Assembly (NCBI GenBank): GCA_050084985.1
Contig: JBITNC010000001.1
Span: 154,256,001-154,320,000 of the forward strand
Direction of reading: 5' to 3'
Source of the DNA: Nageia nagi
Lineage: Eukaryota > Pinophyta
Length of the DNA stretch: 64,000 bases
Both the position numbers and the translations under genes were made by a program. Of the stretch, positions 53,984 to 64,000 are shown in pieces. Numbering within the stretch: the first letter of the stretch is position 1; every line of letters starts with the position of its first letter. Under the pieces are notes generated by a model that saw only the letters and a program-made list of their open reading frames with translations, did no database searches and was not told the DNA's origin.

Positions 53984-56900
53984 TATACCACTTCACCTAT
54001 TCTTGAATTTATAAAGCCCTAAAATTTTAGATCTTTTTTTTTTTTTTTTTAATTTAAACACTTGAATGGTGTAGGAATGGACAAGCAAATCCACATGATC
54101 ATGTCAATTCTACTAGCTAGTCAACACTCATATGGAAAGATTGGTCAAACCTGAATTAACCAACCCTATTCAAAATCCTTCTAGTGTTCACTTCTCAATG
54201 TTGATGCAATTAGAAGATTCCAAAAAGATGATACCGTAATTTCTATTTTCAAACTATGAAATAAACATTTTGGTCATGATATTATGGTTTCCTTCTTAGG
54301 GCTCATATCACCTAAGAGAATGCTTGTCCATAAGGTTATGCATCTTTCCCCAATGGTAACCCTTTAATTCATAGGTGCAAATAGATTATCCTAGGTAATC
54401 CTCCATATGAAATGGGTAATCATTTCCTATAGAATAGTCCTCATGCTCCTATTTCCTTGACTATAGGTAGTATGAATACTAGTTACCATCAACCAGTAAC
54501 TGCAGTTTTATTGACTACTAGCCACATCTGACAACCTATCAAAGGTATGAGACACTAACCTACCCATATCTATAGGCTAAGCTTACCATGATGTCTGACA
54601 TCCCTATGCCCATATCTTGGAGAGCCATGAGTATTAGAATAATGCCCTTGAGTGGTTTGATTAATTTAATAAATTTTTAAAGCAATATTATAAAGTAAAA
54701 CCATCCAATAGTAGCTTCCCTATAAATAATTAATTTTGGACCAATTATTAGGTTTTCTAGGTATCATGCTTTAATCAAGCAATAAGATATTCTTTTAATG
54801 CAAATGAAACACTTTTCACATTCCTAATCATGTTTGATAAACAAAAGCAATAAACTCATCGAATGTGCATAAGATGTTTTAACAAGCTTATTCATGATTC
54901 CATAAAAAAATATTCAATAGTACTTTATTATAAATATCCCATATGCATGATGCGGTGCAAGAATATAACTTTAAAAGTATACCATATGCCAGAGAATAAT
55001 AGCAAGCCTTGTGATGCTTCTAAAAGTGGCTACATCTAACAAGGTAGGGTAGTGTAGAGTATAACATACTCAAGGAATATATTTTGGTTGTCATTTAGTG
55101 AACATATGATAACAAGGGATTGACTAAGTTTCCTTTCTATATAAATATCCTAATCATTTGTCAACCCATAGTTCTTAACTCTTAAATTAATTTGTTTGTA
55201 TACTCATCACATCCTTTGATCAACTTCTAATATTGGCTTGAGTTCTCCTTTACCTTTTATTTACCTTCTAGAGTTTTAACTTCTTGATTAGGTTTCCTTG
55301 TAAGATCACCTAAACCCAAACTTTTTATTTAAGCTAAAACATTAACATACTATTCAAATAATTATAGGGTTATGTGAGTAACTAATATCTTTGTCATTTT
55401 GATATTTCATGGATGTCTATTTTCTTGAACATAACACCATCATGTCATTTTCATAATGAATCATTAAATGTTCTTTTTTTGCAATCTTTTTTATTGATTA
55501 TCACAAGGGAGTTTCCCTTTTAATTTCAAGCTATCTATGTGCTACAATATGGTTCCTTAGTTGACATTAGTCATATTGTAATTAGGTTAGGGAATCCTTT
55601 GTAATATTTTCTAGATACAAGGACCATCTACCTTGGTACATAAATAATACATAATTACATTTGTTGACAATTGACTATATAATAATGGGTATTGAATTAA
55701 TGTGTATCATGATGATAGCAATATATCTAGACTTGGATAACCCTAATTGTTAACTTGACCATGATTTACATCATAGTGTATGATGTATTTAATTACATGT
55801 GAGTTCCCATTCATTCAACATGAGGATTTTACATCATAGCTTTGTAGAAACATATCATAGAAGGTCTTCAATACTTCTTCATCCTCTTGACACATCTTCC
55901 TAACATCTTCATCTTGCATGTTCATCACAAGGTTCCAAGACTTGTTGGATGAAAGTACTAGGAAAGGTTTTAGAGTTATTTAAGGATTATGATAACTATT
56001 TCCATGATAGCATGCATCCTACCCTAGATACATCAATATCATTCAATCAACTTCATTCAAGAATACAACAATTATATTATTTATCTCAAGAGGTTTTATG
56101 ATCTCACTAAAACTACCTCCCTTACTCGATCTTAGAGTAAAATCTCACAATTTAGTCATATCATCAAAAATTTCACATGCATCAAATTCACTTCATAAAG
56201 TTTTTACGTAGGATTTTCAAATAATAAACATCCATTAAATCTTATAAGCTTCAATTATATTTCATAGACTCACATACATCATTTTTAATCTTTAAATATC
56301 AATACTCTACTATAAATTCATCCCAAAAATTCTTATTATTAATTCTAAATACCATTAGTTAAGCCCATCATAAGTATTACAATAATATTTATTAAAAATT
56401 CCTTATTTCAATTAAATCTACTCCATTAATTGATTTTCTTCTTTTAAAGTTATTAATAGATTGAATATTGAAATAAATCTTTAGAATATAAACTAATGCC
56501 TAAGGAGGGTTAGTGGGAGGGAGCGGATATACCATTGGTGATATTCCTTTTCTTTTGTAGATGTATCATTACTATGATGCTAGGATTTGAAGTAATATTA
56601 GCATAGGTATGATTCTTAGAAAAATCCCATCTTTTACACCATTTTTCTTTCTTTCACTATTTGGACACCATCATGGGGTGCATTTGGATTAAAGAAGTAA
56701 ATGTAGAAACTACCTATATGAAATACAGAATATGGGTAAATGAAGCATTCCTTGTTAGATCAAGCTTGACTACCATTGCTAAGGATTGCTAAGGACACTC
56801 AGGTGATGTCAGAGACTTGGGTTATTTCTTGCCTTAGTTGATTCTTCTCATTTTAGTCGATGTAGCTAACGTTTAAATAAAAATGTATGATAAAGAATTG

Positions 56901-58105
56901 GTGTGATGGGATTAATAGTTTGTGCCAAAGAAAGTGATACTAACAATTTACTTTGTTATCCATGCTTGTATTACTCCCAATCATATGTAGTAACATGGTT
57001 GTTTGTCATGGCCTCTTAGTGAATAGGAGATGTTGTATATCGTAAGCAAGACTAGCATGGACAGTGGAAAAGTATCACCTATAGCCAAAGATTATAGTGA
57101 GAAACACAGGATGAACCCTTAATAGAATCTCTGATAGGATGATAGCTAAGATTTGGTGGTTTACACTAGCACTTGTCTATCATCACACCCTATTCCAAAT
57201 TCACATGAGACTATATCCTCGAACACAGAAGGATCACCCACAACATATTCTTTATCTTTTCTAGATTCAATTAGCAAGGTGTACATCACTTAGTAAACAA
57301 AATATGGAAATTTGAAATGACATAAATTATTGTACATGTTTATAAACCAAACTTGGAATTCCCAGATGACTAGTTAATCTAAAATCTATCCATTCATAAG
57401 AATATGAGCTAGCACAACCTAGCTATCGCATAAAGTATACAATGATAGTTTTAGAGGAGAATGGCCAAAAGATCATCCAACAACACACTAATAAGAATAT
57501 TAAAACTCTTATTTATGGAAAATCTTGTGACCCAAAATATTTCACCAATATTTTATAAACAAAATAGCAAATCTTTCATACGATCTCATACTAGTGGTTT
57601 CCAAGAAATTTCAGTCAAAATATAAGGAATTTAGTGGTTTGGCGGCCTACTAAAAATAGTTTTATTTGAAATTACATGTCAAATGATGTGCAATTGTGAC
57701 TTATTATTCCAATTCAAACAATGAGTTTTAAATATATTATTCAATTCTTTATCTAGATACCTCCAATAACATAAGGATGAAATATACAATATAATCACAT
57801 GTAAAGGTGTCAAATAAATACTATTCTCTTTACATGACATATTAATAATAAAATAATCTTCTTATTATCATCCTAAACTCTTAAATAATAAACTCCATCC
57901 TTCAATTAAACTTCAAAACTTTCAAATAAAATTCAAAGCTTAGACTAAACATTTTAGCACTAGAGGCTAAAATATTAGAAGAGCACCTAGACTTGTGAAT
58001 AAAAAAATAAGAAGAGAGACTCCTTCCTTCACATATCTCAAGTCCAATATTTGGGAAGAGGGAATGAGTGTGTATGTGTATTTGTTTTCTAAAGGTTCCC
58101 TAGGT

Positions 58106-58116
58106 ATTTATAGCAA
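58106..58116 (-). promoter_or_regulatory. TATA-like box in the giant LTR
   Basis: Minus-strand CTATAAATACC lies about 915 bp into the LTR. If used, U3 would be about 0.95 kb and R plus U5 about 4.1 kb. Confidence 0.45.
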
Positions 58117-58260
58117 AATATTGGTATAACCCTTCCAAAAATTTTACTATTTTCCCACCTCAACTTTTGTTCATGAGTGACATGGAGGCTTATTATTTTA
58201 TGGTGTTGTTTGACCAATTTTATTTGTAAGTTACAAGATCTATATATTCCTTCCAAATTT

Positions 58261-58455
58261 ATTTTGCACAACTAATGCAAGATACCAAAATGTATGTAAA
58301 TAGTCTTTAAATTATTTTGCACACCTAATGCAAATTAACATAATGTATGGAAATAGTCCATTAATTATTTTGCACACATAATGCAAAATACTAAAATAGT
58401 CCCTTATTTATTTTGCAAACCTAATGTAAAATACCAAAATAGTTCCTCATCCCTT
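58261..58455 (+). repeat. Four-unit tandem repeat (43-53 bp) in the giant LTR
   Basis: Units start with ATTTTGCACA-like sequence at 58261, 58314, 58367 and 58410 and share CTAATGCAAA and AAATAGTC. The array lies upstream of the TATA-like box (minus strand), in U3. Confidence 0.8.
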
Positions 58456-59029
58456 GATAAATTTATTTTCACCTAACCCTAGAAATTATTGCATGTAAAA
58501 ATAAAATTCTTTAGTAAAAGTTTAAATTTAAATATCTATAATATCTCCTTGCAATATTAAAAAATAATCAATTAATTTTTCAAAGAAATTTAGGAGTGTA
58601 CAATAAATATTTTAGCACACAATTTTACCTATAGACACCACCCATCCTGCAAGGTAAATTTTGTTAGTGCACTCATGAACATCATACATATCACAAGGAT
58701 GAAGTATCATGCACAATATATATGAGATGCATATATATAATTTATGAAGATCCTTGTGGTATATTATCAAATTAATGCCAATAATTTTCTCTCTTACCAA
58801 TCCCTTCTCTTAACCAACTCATCTTTGGTTCCATGAGATCTCCAACATGACTCCCATGTTGAGTCAACATGTAACCTGTATCACAACAACCTCAAAACTA
58901 GCATCAAAATGATATAGTTTTCATAGAACCATTCATTATTAGTTACCTCATAACATAAATAGTTGCAATCACATTTAAATTTCCAAAAGCATTCAGGCCA
59001 TAATAAGTGCATTTAGGTGGGTTATTACA

Positions 59030-59045
59030 TATTGTCCCCTTAAAA
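59030..59045 (-). other. Polypurine tract of the giant-LTR element
   Basis: Minus strand TTTTTAAGGGGACAATA precedes the LTR start; the purine core is AAGGGGA. Confidence 0.7.
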
Positions 59046-59099
59046 AGGAACATAGTCTCTTATGTTTTTAAATACAAGCAATAGAGTTCAATAATATTT

Positions 59100-59660
59100 A
59101 TATAATCATTAAAACAAATAAGGAAATTATCTTATCATGATAGATACATCTTCCCAAGTGGAAGAAGATTTAGAGTATTTATCCTATTGTACTAAACATT
59201 CATTTTTCTCTTGAATTCTTAATTTCTTAGTCCTAAATAGTAGGATTTTAATAGGGATAACTTCAATAGGTTGATGGTATAACATATGCAAGTCAAAAAA
59301 ATCCAACACATGAGAAGGATTAGCAACATACTTTCTTAAAAATGAGATATGAAAGATATCTTACATTTTTGACAAACTTGATGGAAAATCAAGTTTGTAG
59401 GCAATTGGACTCTTATTTTCAATTATTTCAAAAGAACCAACAAACTAAGGATCCAATTTGGTAGGCTTTATGACACTTTTCATGGGTCAAACTCATAAGA
59501 ATACTTTGTCATCCATAGCAAATTCTTGAGGAGTTCTCTTAAAATTTGCATAGCTTGTTGAGCTTCCTTCATATAGTCTTAAGTTGCTCCTCCATTTATT
59601 TTAACATTTAAAGTTGGATCATCACCTGTTCCTCATGATTGTCCCAAGATAAATGAGTTT
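59100..59660 (-). pseudogene. Integrase C-terminus and chromodomain-like end
   Basis: Minus strand, several frames: F-V-C-W-F-F near 59440, Y-Q-I-G-S-L near 59460, and S-S-T-W-E-D-V near 59150-59170, which matches the A-T-W-E-D block of a chromodomain. Stops throughout. Confidence 0.65.
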
Positions 59661-60330
59661 TGCATATTTTTCCATAAATAGCTTCAAATGGACCATTCCC
59701 AATGATGAATGGTATCCATTATTATAAGAAAAATTGACTAAATAGAGGTAGTCCTCCCATTTAGTCTTTTATTCCATGTAGTACATTTTGAGCATATCCT
59801 TAAGAACTCTATTCATATGTTCAATTTATCCATCTCTATTTGGAAGATATGTTGAACTCATGTTTAATTTTGTTCAAAATGCCTTATGTAATAATTTATA
59901 AAATATAGAGATGAACTTTGAATCTCTATTTGATATTATCACCTCTAGAGATTTATGCAATCTAAAGATATCATGTGAAAATTTGTTTTCCATAATGGGG
60001 TTTTCATCCATGGTATTACCAGGTATAAAATATGCTACCTTGGTCAATCTATAAACCACTACTAAAATTGATTCATGATGGAACCTAGTTTTTGAAAAAC
60101 CAACAATAAAATCCATCAAAATTACCTTCCATTTCTATGTAGGAATATCATGTAGATACAAATATCCACCTAGATGTTGATGCTCTACTTTTACCTTCTA
60201 ATATTCAAGATAGCTAGCCATAAATTCTACTATGTCTTTCTTCATACCATCCTAATAAATTGTTTGTTTCAAATCCTCTCTCATTTTTGTACCTCTAGTA
60301 TGTGTTGCATAAGGAGGTCAATGGGCTTCT
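59661..60330 (-). pseudogene. Integrase core of the giant-LTR element
   Basis: An open minus-strand piece 60119-59874 has M-M-D-F-I-V-G-F (first Asp), V-V-V-Y-R-L-T-K-V-A-Y-F-I-P, and I-S-N-R-D-S-K-F (second Asp). The zinc-binding part lies near 60180-60330 and the glutamate region near 59800 is decayed. Confidence 0.85.
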
Positions 60331-60399
60331 TCCATGATCAAGTTACTTAAATCACCCTTCTATAGAATATCAATATTTCTATAAAATAAAGGACTCTAT

Positions 60400-61080
60400 C
60401 TTTTTCAATAAAGTGTTGGGATGATGGGATATTTTTCCCTATCAATTCTTGAATAGATTTACAATATGGATCTTTTTATTATAGAATTTTTATTTGATCA
60501 AATAAATCAAATTGAATCCTTTTTATGGTGTTTAATTGTTGTCAATGAATTAGGAAATCTACCACCTTATTCTCTTTCCCTTTAATGTATTCAATTCCAA
60601 AGTCATACTCAACTAAGAACTCCATCCATTACCTTTTCTTGGAATTTATATCTAGTTGAGTAAATAAATACTTCAAACTTTCATGGTCTATCTCAAGTTT
60701 GAAGGGTTTTCTAAAAACATAGTGCCTACACATCTTAAGTGCATGGAATATGATTTCTAATTGAATATCATAAGTTACATAATTTAGCTAATGGGATCTC
60801 AATTTCCTAGATTCATACGCTACTAGTTTCCCATTCTATGATAACACACAACCCAAACCTTCTAATGAAGCATTTATGCATGCTAAAAATTACCATTTGG
60901 ATTAGGTATGGTGAGTATAGGTGCTATGCAAAGCCTTTCTTTTAGGATAGAAAAATATTTCTCACATTTTTCTTTCCACTTGACAACATTATTCTTTTTC
61001 TAAAGGCTAGTGATGGGATTGGCTATTTTTGAGAAGTCTTTGATAAACCTTTAATAATATCCAGTTAACCCCATAAAACT
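60400..61080 (-). pseudogene. RNase H of the giant-LTR element
   Basis: Minus strand: K-K-N-N-V-V-K-W near 60990, A-P-I-L-T-I-P-N-P-N-G near 60910-60880, and decayed L-R-C-V-G and S-M-T-L-E-L blocks near 60700 and 60600. Heavily interrupted. Confidence 0.72.
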
Positions 61081-61800
61081 TTTGAACTTAATCACATTTG
61101 TTGGTGCAAGCCAACTCATTATTGCTTCCACTTTCTTAGGATCAACTAAGATTCCATTAGTAGAATTGATATGGCCTAGATACTAAATTTGTGAAACATA
61201 AAATTCATATTTTGATAATTTTCTATATAACTGATCTTTACTTAATACTTCTAAAGCCATTCTCAAGTTATGGTCATGCACCTCCTCATTTCTTGAATAT
61301 ACAAGGATATCATCATGAAATACTAACATAAACTTGTTGAGATACTCTTAATACATACTATTCATCAAACTCATTAAGGCTGCAAGGTATTAGTTAACTC
61401 TAAAGGTAGTACCATAAACTCATAATTTCCATACCTATTTTTGATTATTTAAAGATATTTTATGAGTATCTAAACTCTTGATCCTTAATTGGTGGTATCC
61501 TAATATTAAATCTATCTTTGAAAAGATAGCAGCATCCTTAAGTTGATTGAATAAATCATCAATCATAAGCAGTGGATTCCTATTTTTTATGATGAATTTA
61601 TTTAGCATCCTATAATTTATGCACATCCTTAAGGTACAATAATTTTTCTTCACAAATAACATGGAGTGTCCCATTTTGATACACTAGGTTTTGTCAACCC
61701 CTTTTCTAAAATATCCTATAATTGTACTTTCAACTCTTGCATCTCAATGGTATTCAGTCTATATGGAGTTTTAGAAATAGGTTCCACTCTAAGTAGCAAG
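61081..61800 (-). pseudogene. Reverse transcriptase of the giant-LTR element
   Basis: Minus strand: L-R-M-C-I-N-Y-R-M-L-N-K and F-S-K-I-D-L-I-L-G-Y-H-Q in the open piece 61674-61435, then F-H-D-D-I-L-V-Y-S near 61295-61322 (both catalytic Asp present), K-C/Y-E-F near 61220, G-H-I near 61175 and G-L-T-G-Y-Y near 61060. Frameshift near 61435. Confidence 0.88.
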
Positions 61801-62400
61801 TCTATTGAGAAATCAAATTCTTATTTTTTGGAAAATCCTGGTAAATCTTCATGAAATATATCTTTGTATTCTCATAGTAAAGGGTATTTGTTTAGTAGTT
61901 CTATATCCTTCACATTTTGTTCAACCTCTTTAAACTTGATTGCATATATCATATCCCTTTTCCTTATGCTTCTTTTTATTTGTATGGCTATGATCAAATA
62001 AGGCTGAAAAGGTCCTTGATCATTGTAGACTCTATATTAAGTTTGAGACTCATCAATGTATTCTACACATCTTTATTGAAATTCAATTAAATATTTGTGA
62101 GCCATTAACCAGTCCATGCCCAAAATTATGTCATAATTGGCTAAAGAAACCACATACAAATCCCAAATGGTAGATCCCTTAGGTAATTCTATTTCAACAT
62201 CCCTAAAATTTTATCTAATAGGGTATTTTTTCCAAATCCAAACTCCACTTTCCATCCATTTATCGAAAATTTTGGTGCCTTAGACATGTCTTTAACTAAG
62301 GAATTTGAAATAAAATTATCTCTAGCACCATAATCTATCAAAACCCTAAATTATTTACTAGAGAGTTTACATAGAATTTGAAGGGAAGTGGTTTGTACTC
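61801..62400 (-). pseudogene. Protease region of the giant-LTR element
   Basis: Minus strand near 62300-62350: the expected I-D-S/T-G-A box is visible only as I-M-V-L-E-I with a preceding stop, so it is badly decayed. Downstream, M-D-G-K-W-S-L-D and I-L-G-M/H-G-L-V near 62110-62260 match protease-to-RT spacing. Confidence 0.55.
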
Positions 62401-63866
62401 TCGTCTAAGTTGATCTGAAAGTTCCAAAAAAATGGTGCTCTTTAGGTTGATTTGCCTTCAAAGGGCAGTGATTTGCATAATGAGCTCCATCATAGTTCTA
62501 ACATCCATCTCTAAAACCCCTTTTTTGTTCCAAAAACTTATCCTTGGGTACATTCTAATTATCTCTTCTATCTAAAAACCCTTAACTATGGTTCTTGGAC
62601 CCTTGGCTTCCATTCCCATGGTTATAATTTTATTTTTAAAACTGTTGATTTTTCCTCTAAATTTTTTTTTTGTTAACTTTGTTTTCAAATGGCATTTTCT
62701 CAAATTTGGGTGGATTACCATCTTTATTAACATAATTATTATCCTTAATATTCTTGTTTCTTGGATACTAAGCTTGTTGTTCCTATTCCCATCTCAAGAA
62801 TCCTAGATTTTTACTCTTTTGGTATATTTCCTTGTCTTTTTCATCTAGAAGATTGTAGCTTACAGAGGTTTTCTTAATTCCCAAATTGCATTCTTCTCTC
62901 TTTGTAAGGTCATACACTTATTCAAGAATTTTGGTGCTTAACACATTCACCATAGTCTTGATCTTGGGGTCTAGCCCAATGAGAAATATGTGAACCTTCA
63001 TATAATTCTTATTTTTAGGAACATATTTGAGCAGCCTAACAAATTTTTGGTACTAGCTTTGGACACTCATGGATCCTTGTTGCAAGGTATAATATTTTTC
63101 ATATTTCTTATCATAATAGATTTGGGGAATGAATCTTTTATGAACTATTGAAACAAAGTTCAACCAATTAAGATATTGAATCCTATGCTCAATCTTATAA
63201 ACATTCCACCATTCTAGTGCAATGTCCTAAAATTTATAGGTAGCCCACATAGTCTTGGTTTCTAGAGATAAGTTCTTCATATAGAAGTATGTCTATGCTT
63301 CTGCTAACTATAACTCAACTTCTCACCCTCCTACTTATTGTTAAAATTCAAGATATGGGATTTCTTAATATCTAAAGCAAGATCCTATTCGATCATTTCC
63401 TGAATTTGATCATTTTTCCCTTTAGGCCTTGCTTATTATAGAATGGGTTCTTCTTGTGGATGCTTACCCTATTAATCTACCAGATTATTGGTAATATCCT
63501 ATTATTCTACCACTTGGTCTTGTAACCTTTTGATGGATTCTTCGCCTTCATTATTCCTAGTGGAATGGCTTGCAAAACTCTCTATTTCATTGTTATTAGG
63601 TTCCCTTCTATTGGAATTCCTCATTTTCCTATTCCTAATATTTTTACCTCTAACATTTCTTCTATTTTCCCTTGCATTATGATTCATAAGGATAACATTT
63701 CTCACACCTTGTTGCAGGTTACCATAAGCTCTTATTACGCATCTTAGGAGTTACATAATCTAATTCTATAAAATGGTATTTTTATTAGGCTTAAGCATAC
63801 TCATGTTGACCTCCTAAACTATTATAGCAAAAGAATCATGGACCATAGGCTAGAGGGTTTCAACTT
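62401..63866 (-). pseudogene. Gag of the giant-LTR element
   Basis: Minus strand from about 63705: N-V-I-L-M-N-H-N-A-R-E-N-R-R-N and an Arg/Asn-rich N-terminus, then F-I-K-D-S-F-P near 63140, and a Lys/Asn-rich nucleocapsid at 62560-62800. The zinc knuckle near 62490 is not clear. Stops in every part. Confidence 0.7.
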
Positions 63867-63881
63867 GATGCTCTGATACCA
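63867..63881 (-). other. Primer-binding site (initiator Met tRNA)
   Basis: Minus strand TGGTATCAGAGCATC directly after the 5' LTR end ACTACA and one T. A perfect match in its first 12 bases. Confidence 0.93.
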
Positions 63882-63882
63882 A

Positions 63883-64000
63883 TGTAGTGCTTCACCTATT
63901 TTTGACTTTACAAAACCCTAAAATTTTAGACCATTTTTAATTTAAACACTCAAATGGTGTAGGAATGGATAAGGTGATCCATATGAGCATGTTAATGCTA
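63883..64000 (-). repeat. 5' LTR (first 118 bp in window)
   Basis: Plus-strand TGTAGTGCTTCACC onward matches 53984 onward. The rest is beyond the window. Confidence 0.85.

Larger units (their letters stand above)
53984..59029 (-). repeat. 3' LTR, about 5.05 kb
   Basis: Minus-strand start TGTAATAACCCACC at 59029 follows a polypurine tract. The end near 53984 matches the 5' LTR end at 63883 (about 80 percent over 110 bp by eye), apart from 7 bp at the tip. I saw no gag, pol or LTR boundary of another element inside, though an undetected non-coding insertion cannot be ruled out. A TATA-like CTATAAATACC (minus) is at 58106-58116. A run of about 20 T occurs at 54031-54050. Confidence 0.75.
53984..64000 (-). 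mobile_element. Chromovirus with giant LTR, minus strand, 5' end off window
   Basis: 3' LTR 53984-59029, internal region 59030-63882, and the first 118 bp of the 5' LTR from 63883. The internal part encodes gag, protease, RT, RNase H, integrase and a chromodomain-like end. A perfect initiator-Met primer-binding site abuts the 5' LTR. If the 5' LTR is full length, the element is about 15 kb with more LTR than coding DNA. It is inserted in the copia RT, so it is younger than that element, yet its own coding frames are full of stops. Confidence 0.88.

Noticed and set aside
54031-54050. Poly-T as the tail of a LINE or SINE on the minus strand
   Set aside because: The same place in the 5' LTR (about 63930) has a shorter T run, so it is homopolymer expansion within the LTR; no TSD or internal promoter boxes seen.
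1-64000. tRNA, rRNA, CRISPR, operon or bacterial features
   Set aside because: No cloverleaf with intact A and B boxes, rRNA blocks or regular spacer arrays were seen; the content is plant retroelement DNA.

Overview
The window looks like intergenic heterochromatin of a seed plant with a very large genome, probably a gymnosperm; that assignment is an inference. It is AT-rich and almost wholly made of nested, decayed LTR retrotransposons. Stop codons in old coding remnants sit mostly where CAA, CAG, CGA or TGG would be expected, the pattern left by C-to-T decay of methylated DNA. I see no intact host gene, rRNA, tRNA or CRISPR array.

Layout. (1) 1-3371: 3' part of a Ty3/gypsy chromovirus, plus strand (RT, RNase H, integrase, chromodomain, 3' LTR). 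(2) 3372-5800: minus-strand 3' end of family X (LTR plus a coiled-coil 3' ORF). (3) 6036-8442: 5' LTR and gag of another gypsy element, plus strand. (4) 8443-10164: minus-strand LTR piece of family F and a gag remnant (M). (5) 10752-13785: complete non-autonomous element N1 with TSD ACCAT. (6) 13791-39773: an old minus-strand gypsy element G, split by three later insertions whose TSDs I could read: T (14461-16806, TSD CCAAT), N2 (17416-26252, TSD GAATG/AAATG) and E (27654-38276, TSD CCCTT). Removing each insertion rejoins the G reading frame. (7) 39774-45110: plus-strand family X element with gag, protease, an archaeal-type RNase H and RT. (8) 45655-46500: exon-like remnants resembling the C-terminal part of a plant CACTA-type transposase. 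(9) 47690-52300: family F-like internal DNA, its LTR and a gag remnant. (10) 52467-53983: 3' half of a Ty1/copia pol, minus strand. (11) 53984-64000: minus-strand chromovirus with a 3' LTR of about 5.05 kb; its 5' LTR runs off the window.

Most notable items: T, a young element with two apparently identical 127-bp LTRs and a GC-rich, CpG-rich interior that seems captured from elsewhere; E, whose pol carries a tandem duplication of RNase H, archaeal RNase H and integrase; X, with an archaeal-type RNase H between protease and RT; N2, with an antisense plant-mobile-domain remnant and a palindrome plus 49-bp tandem array; an 18-nt CATG-bounded motif scattered through N1 and N2; and an inverted repeat just inside the LTR start in several families. 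Boundaries were read by eye. Those with TSDs are firm; those marked approximate are not.
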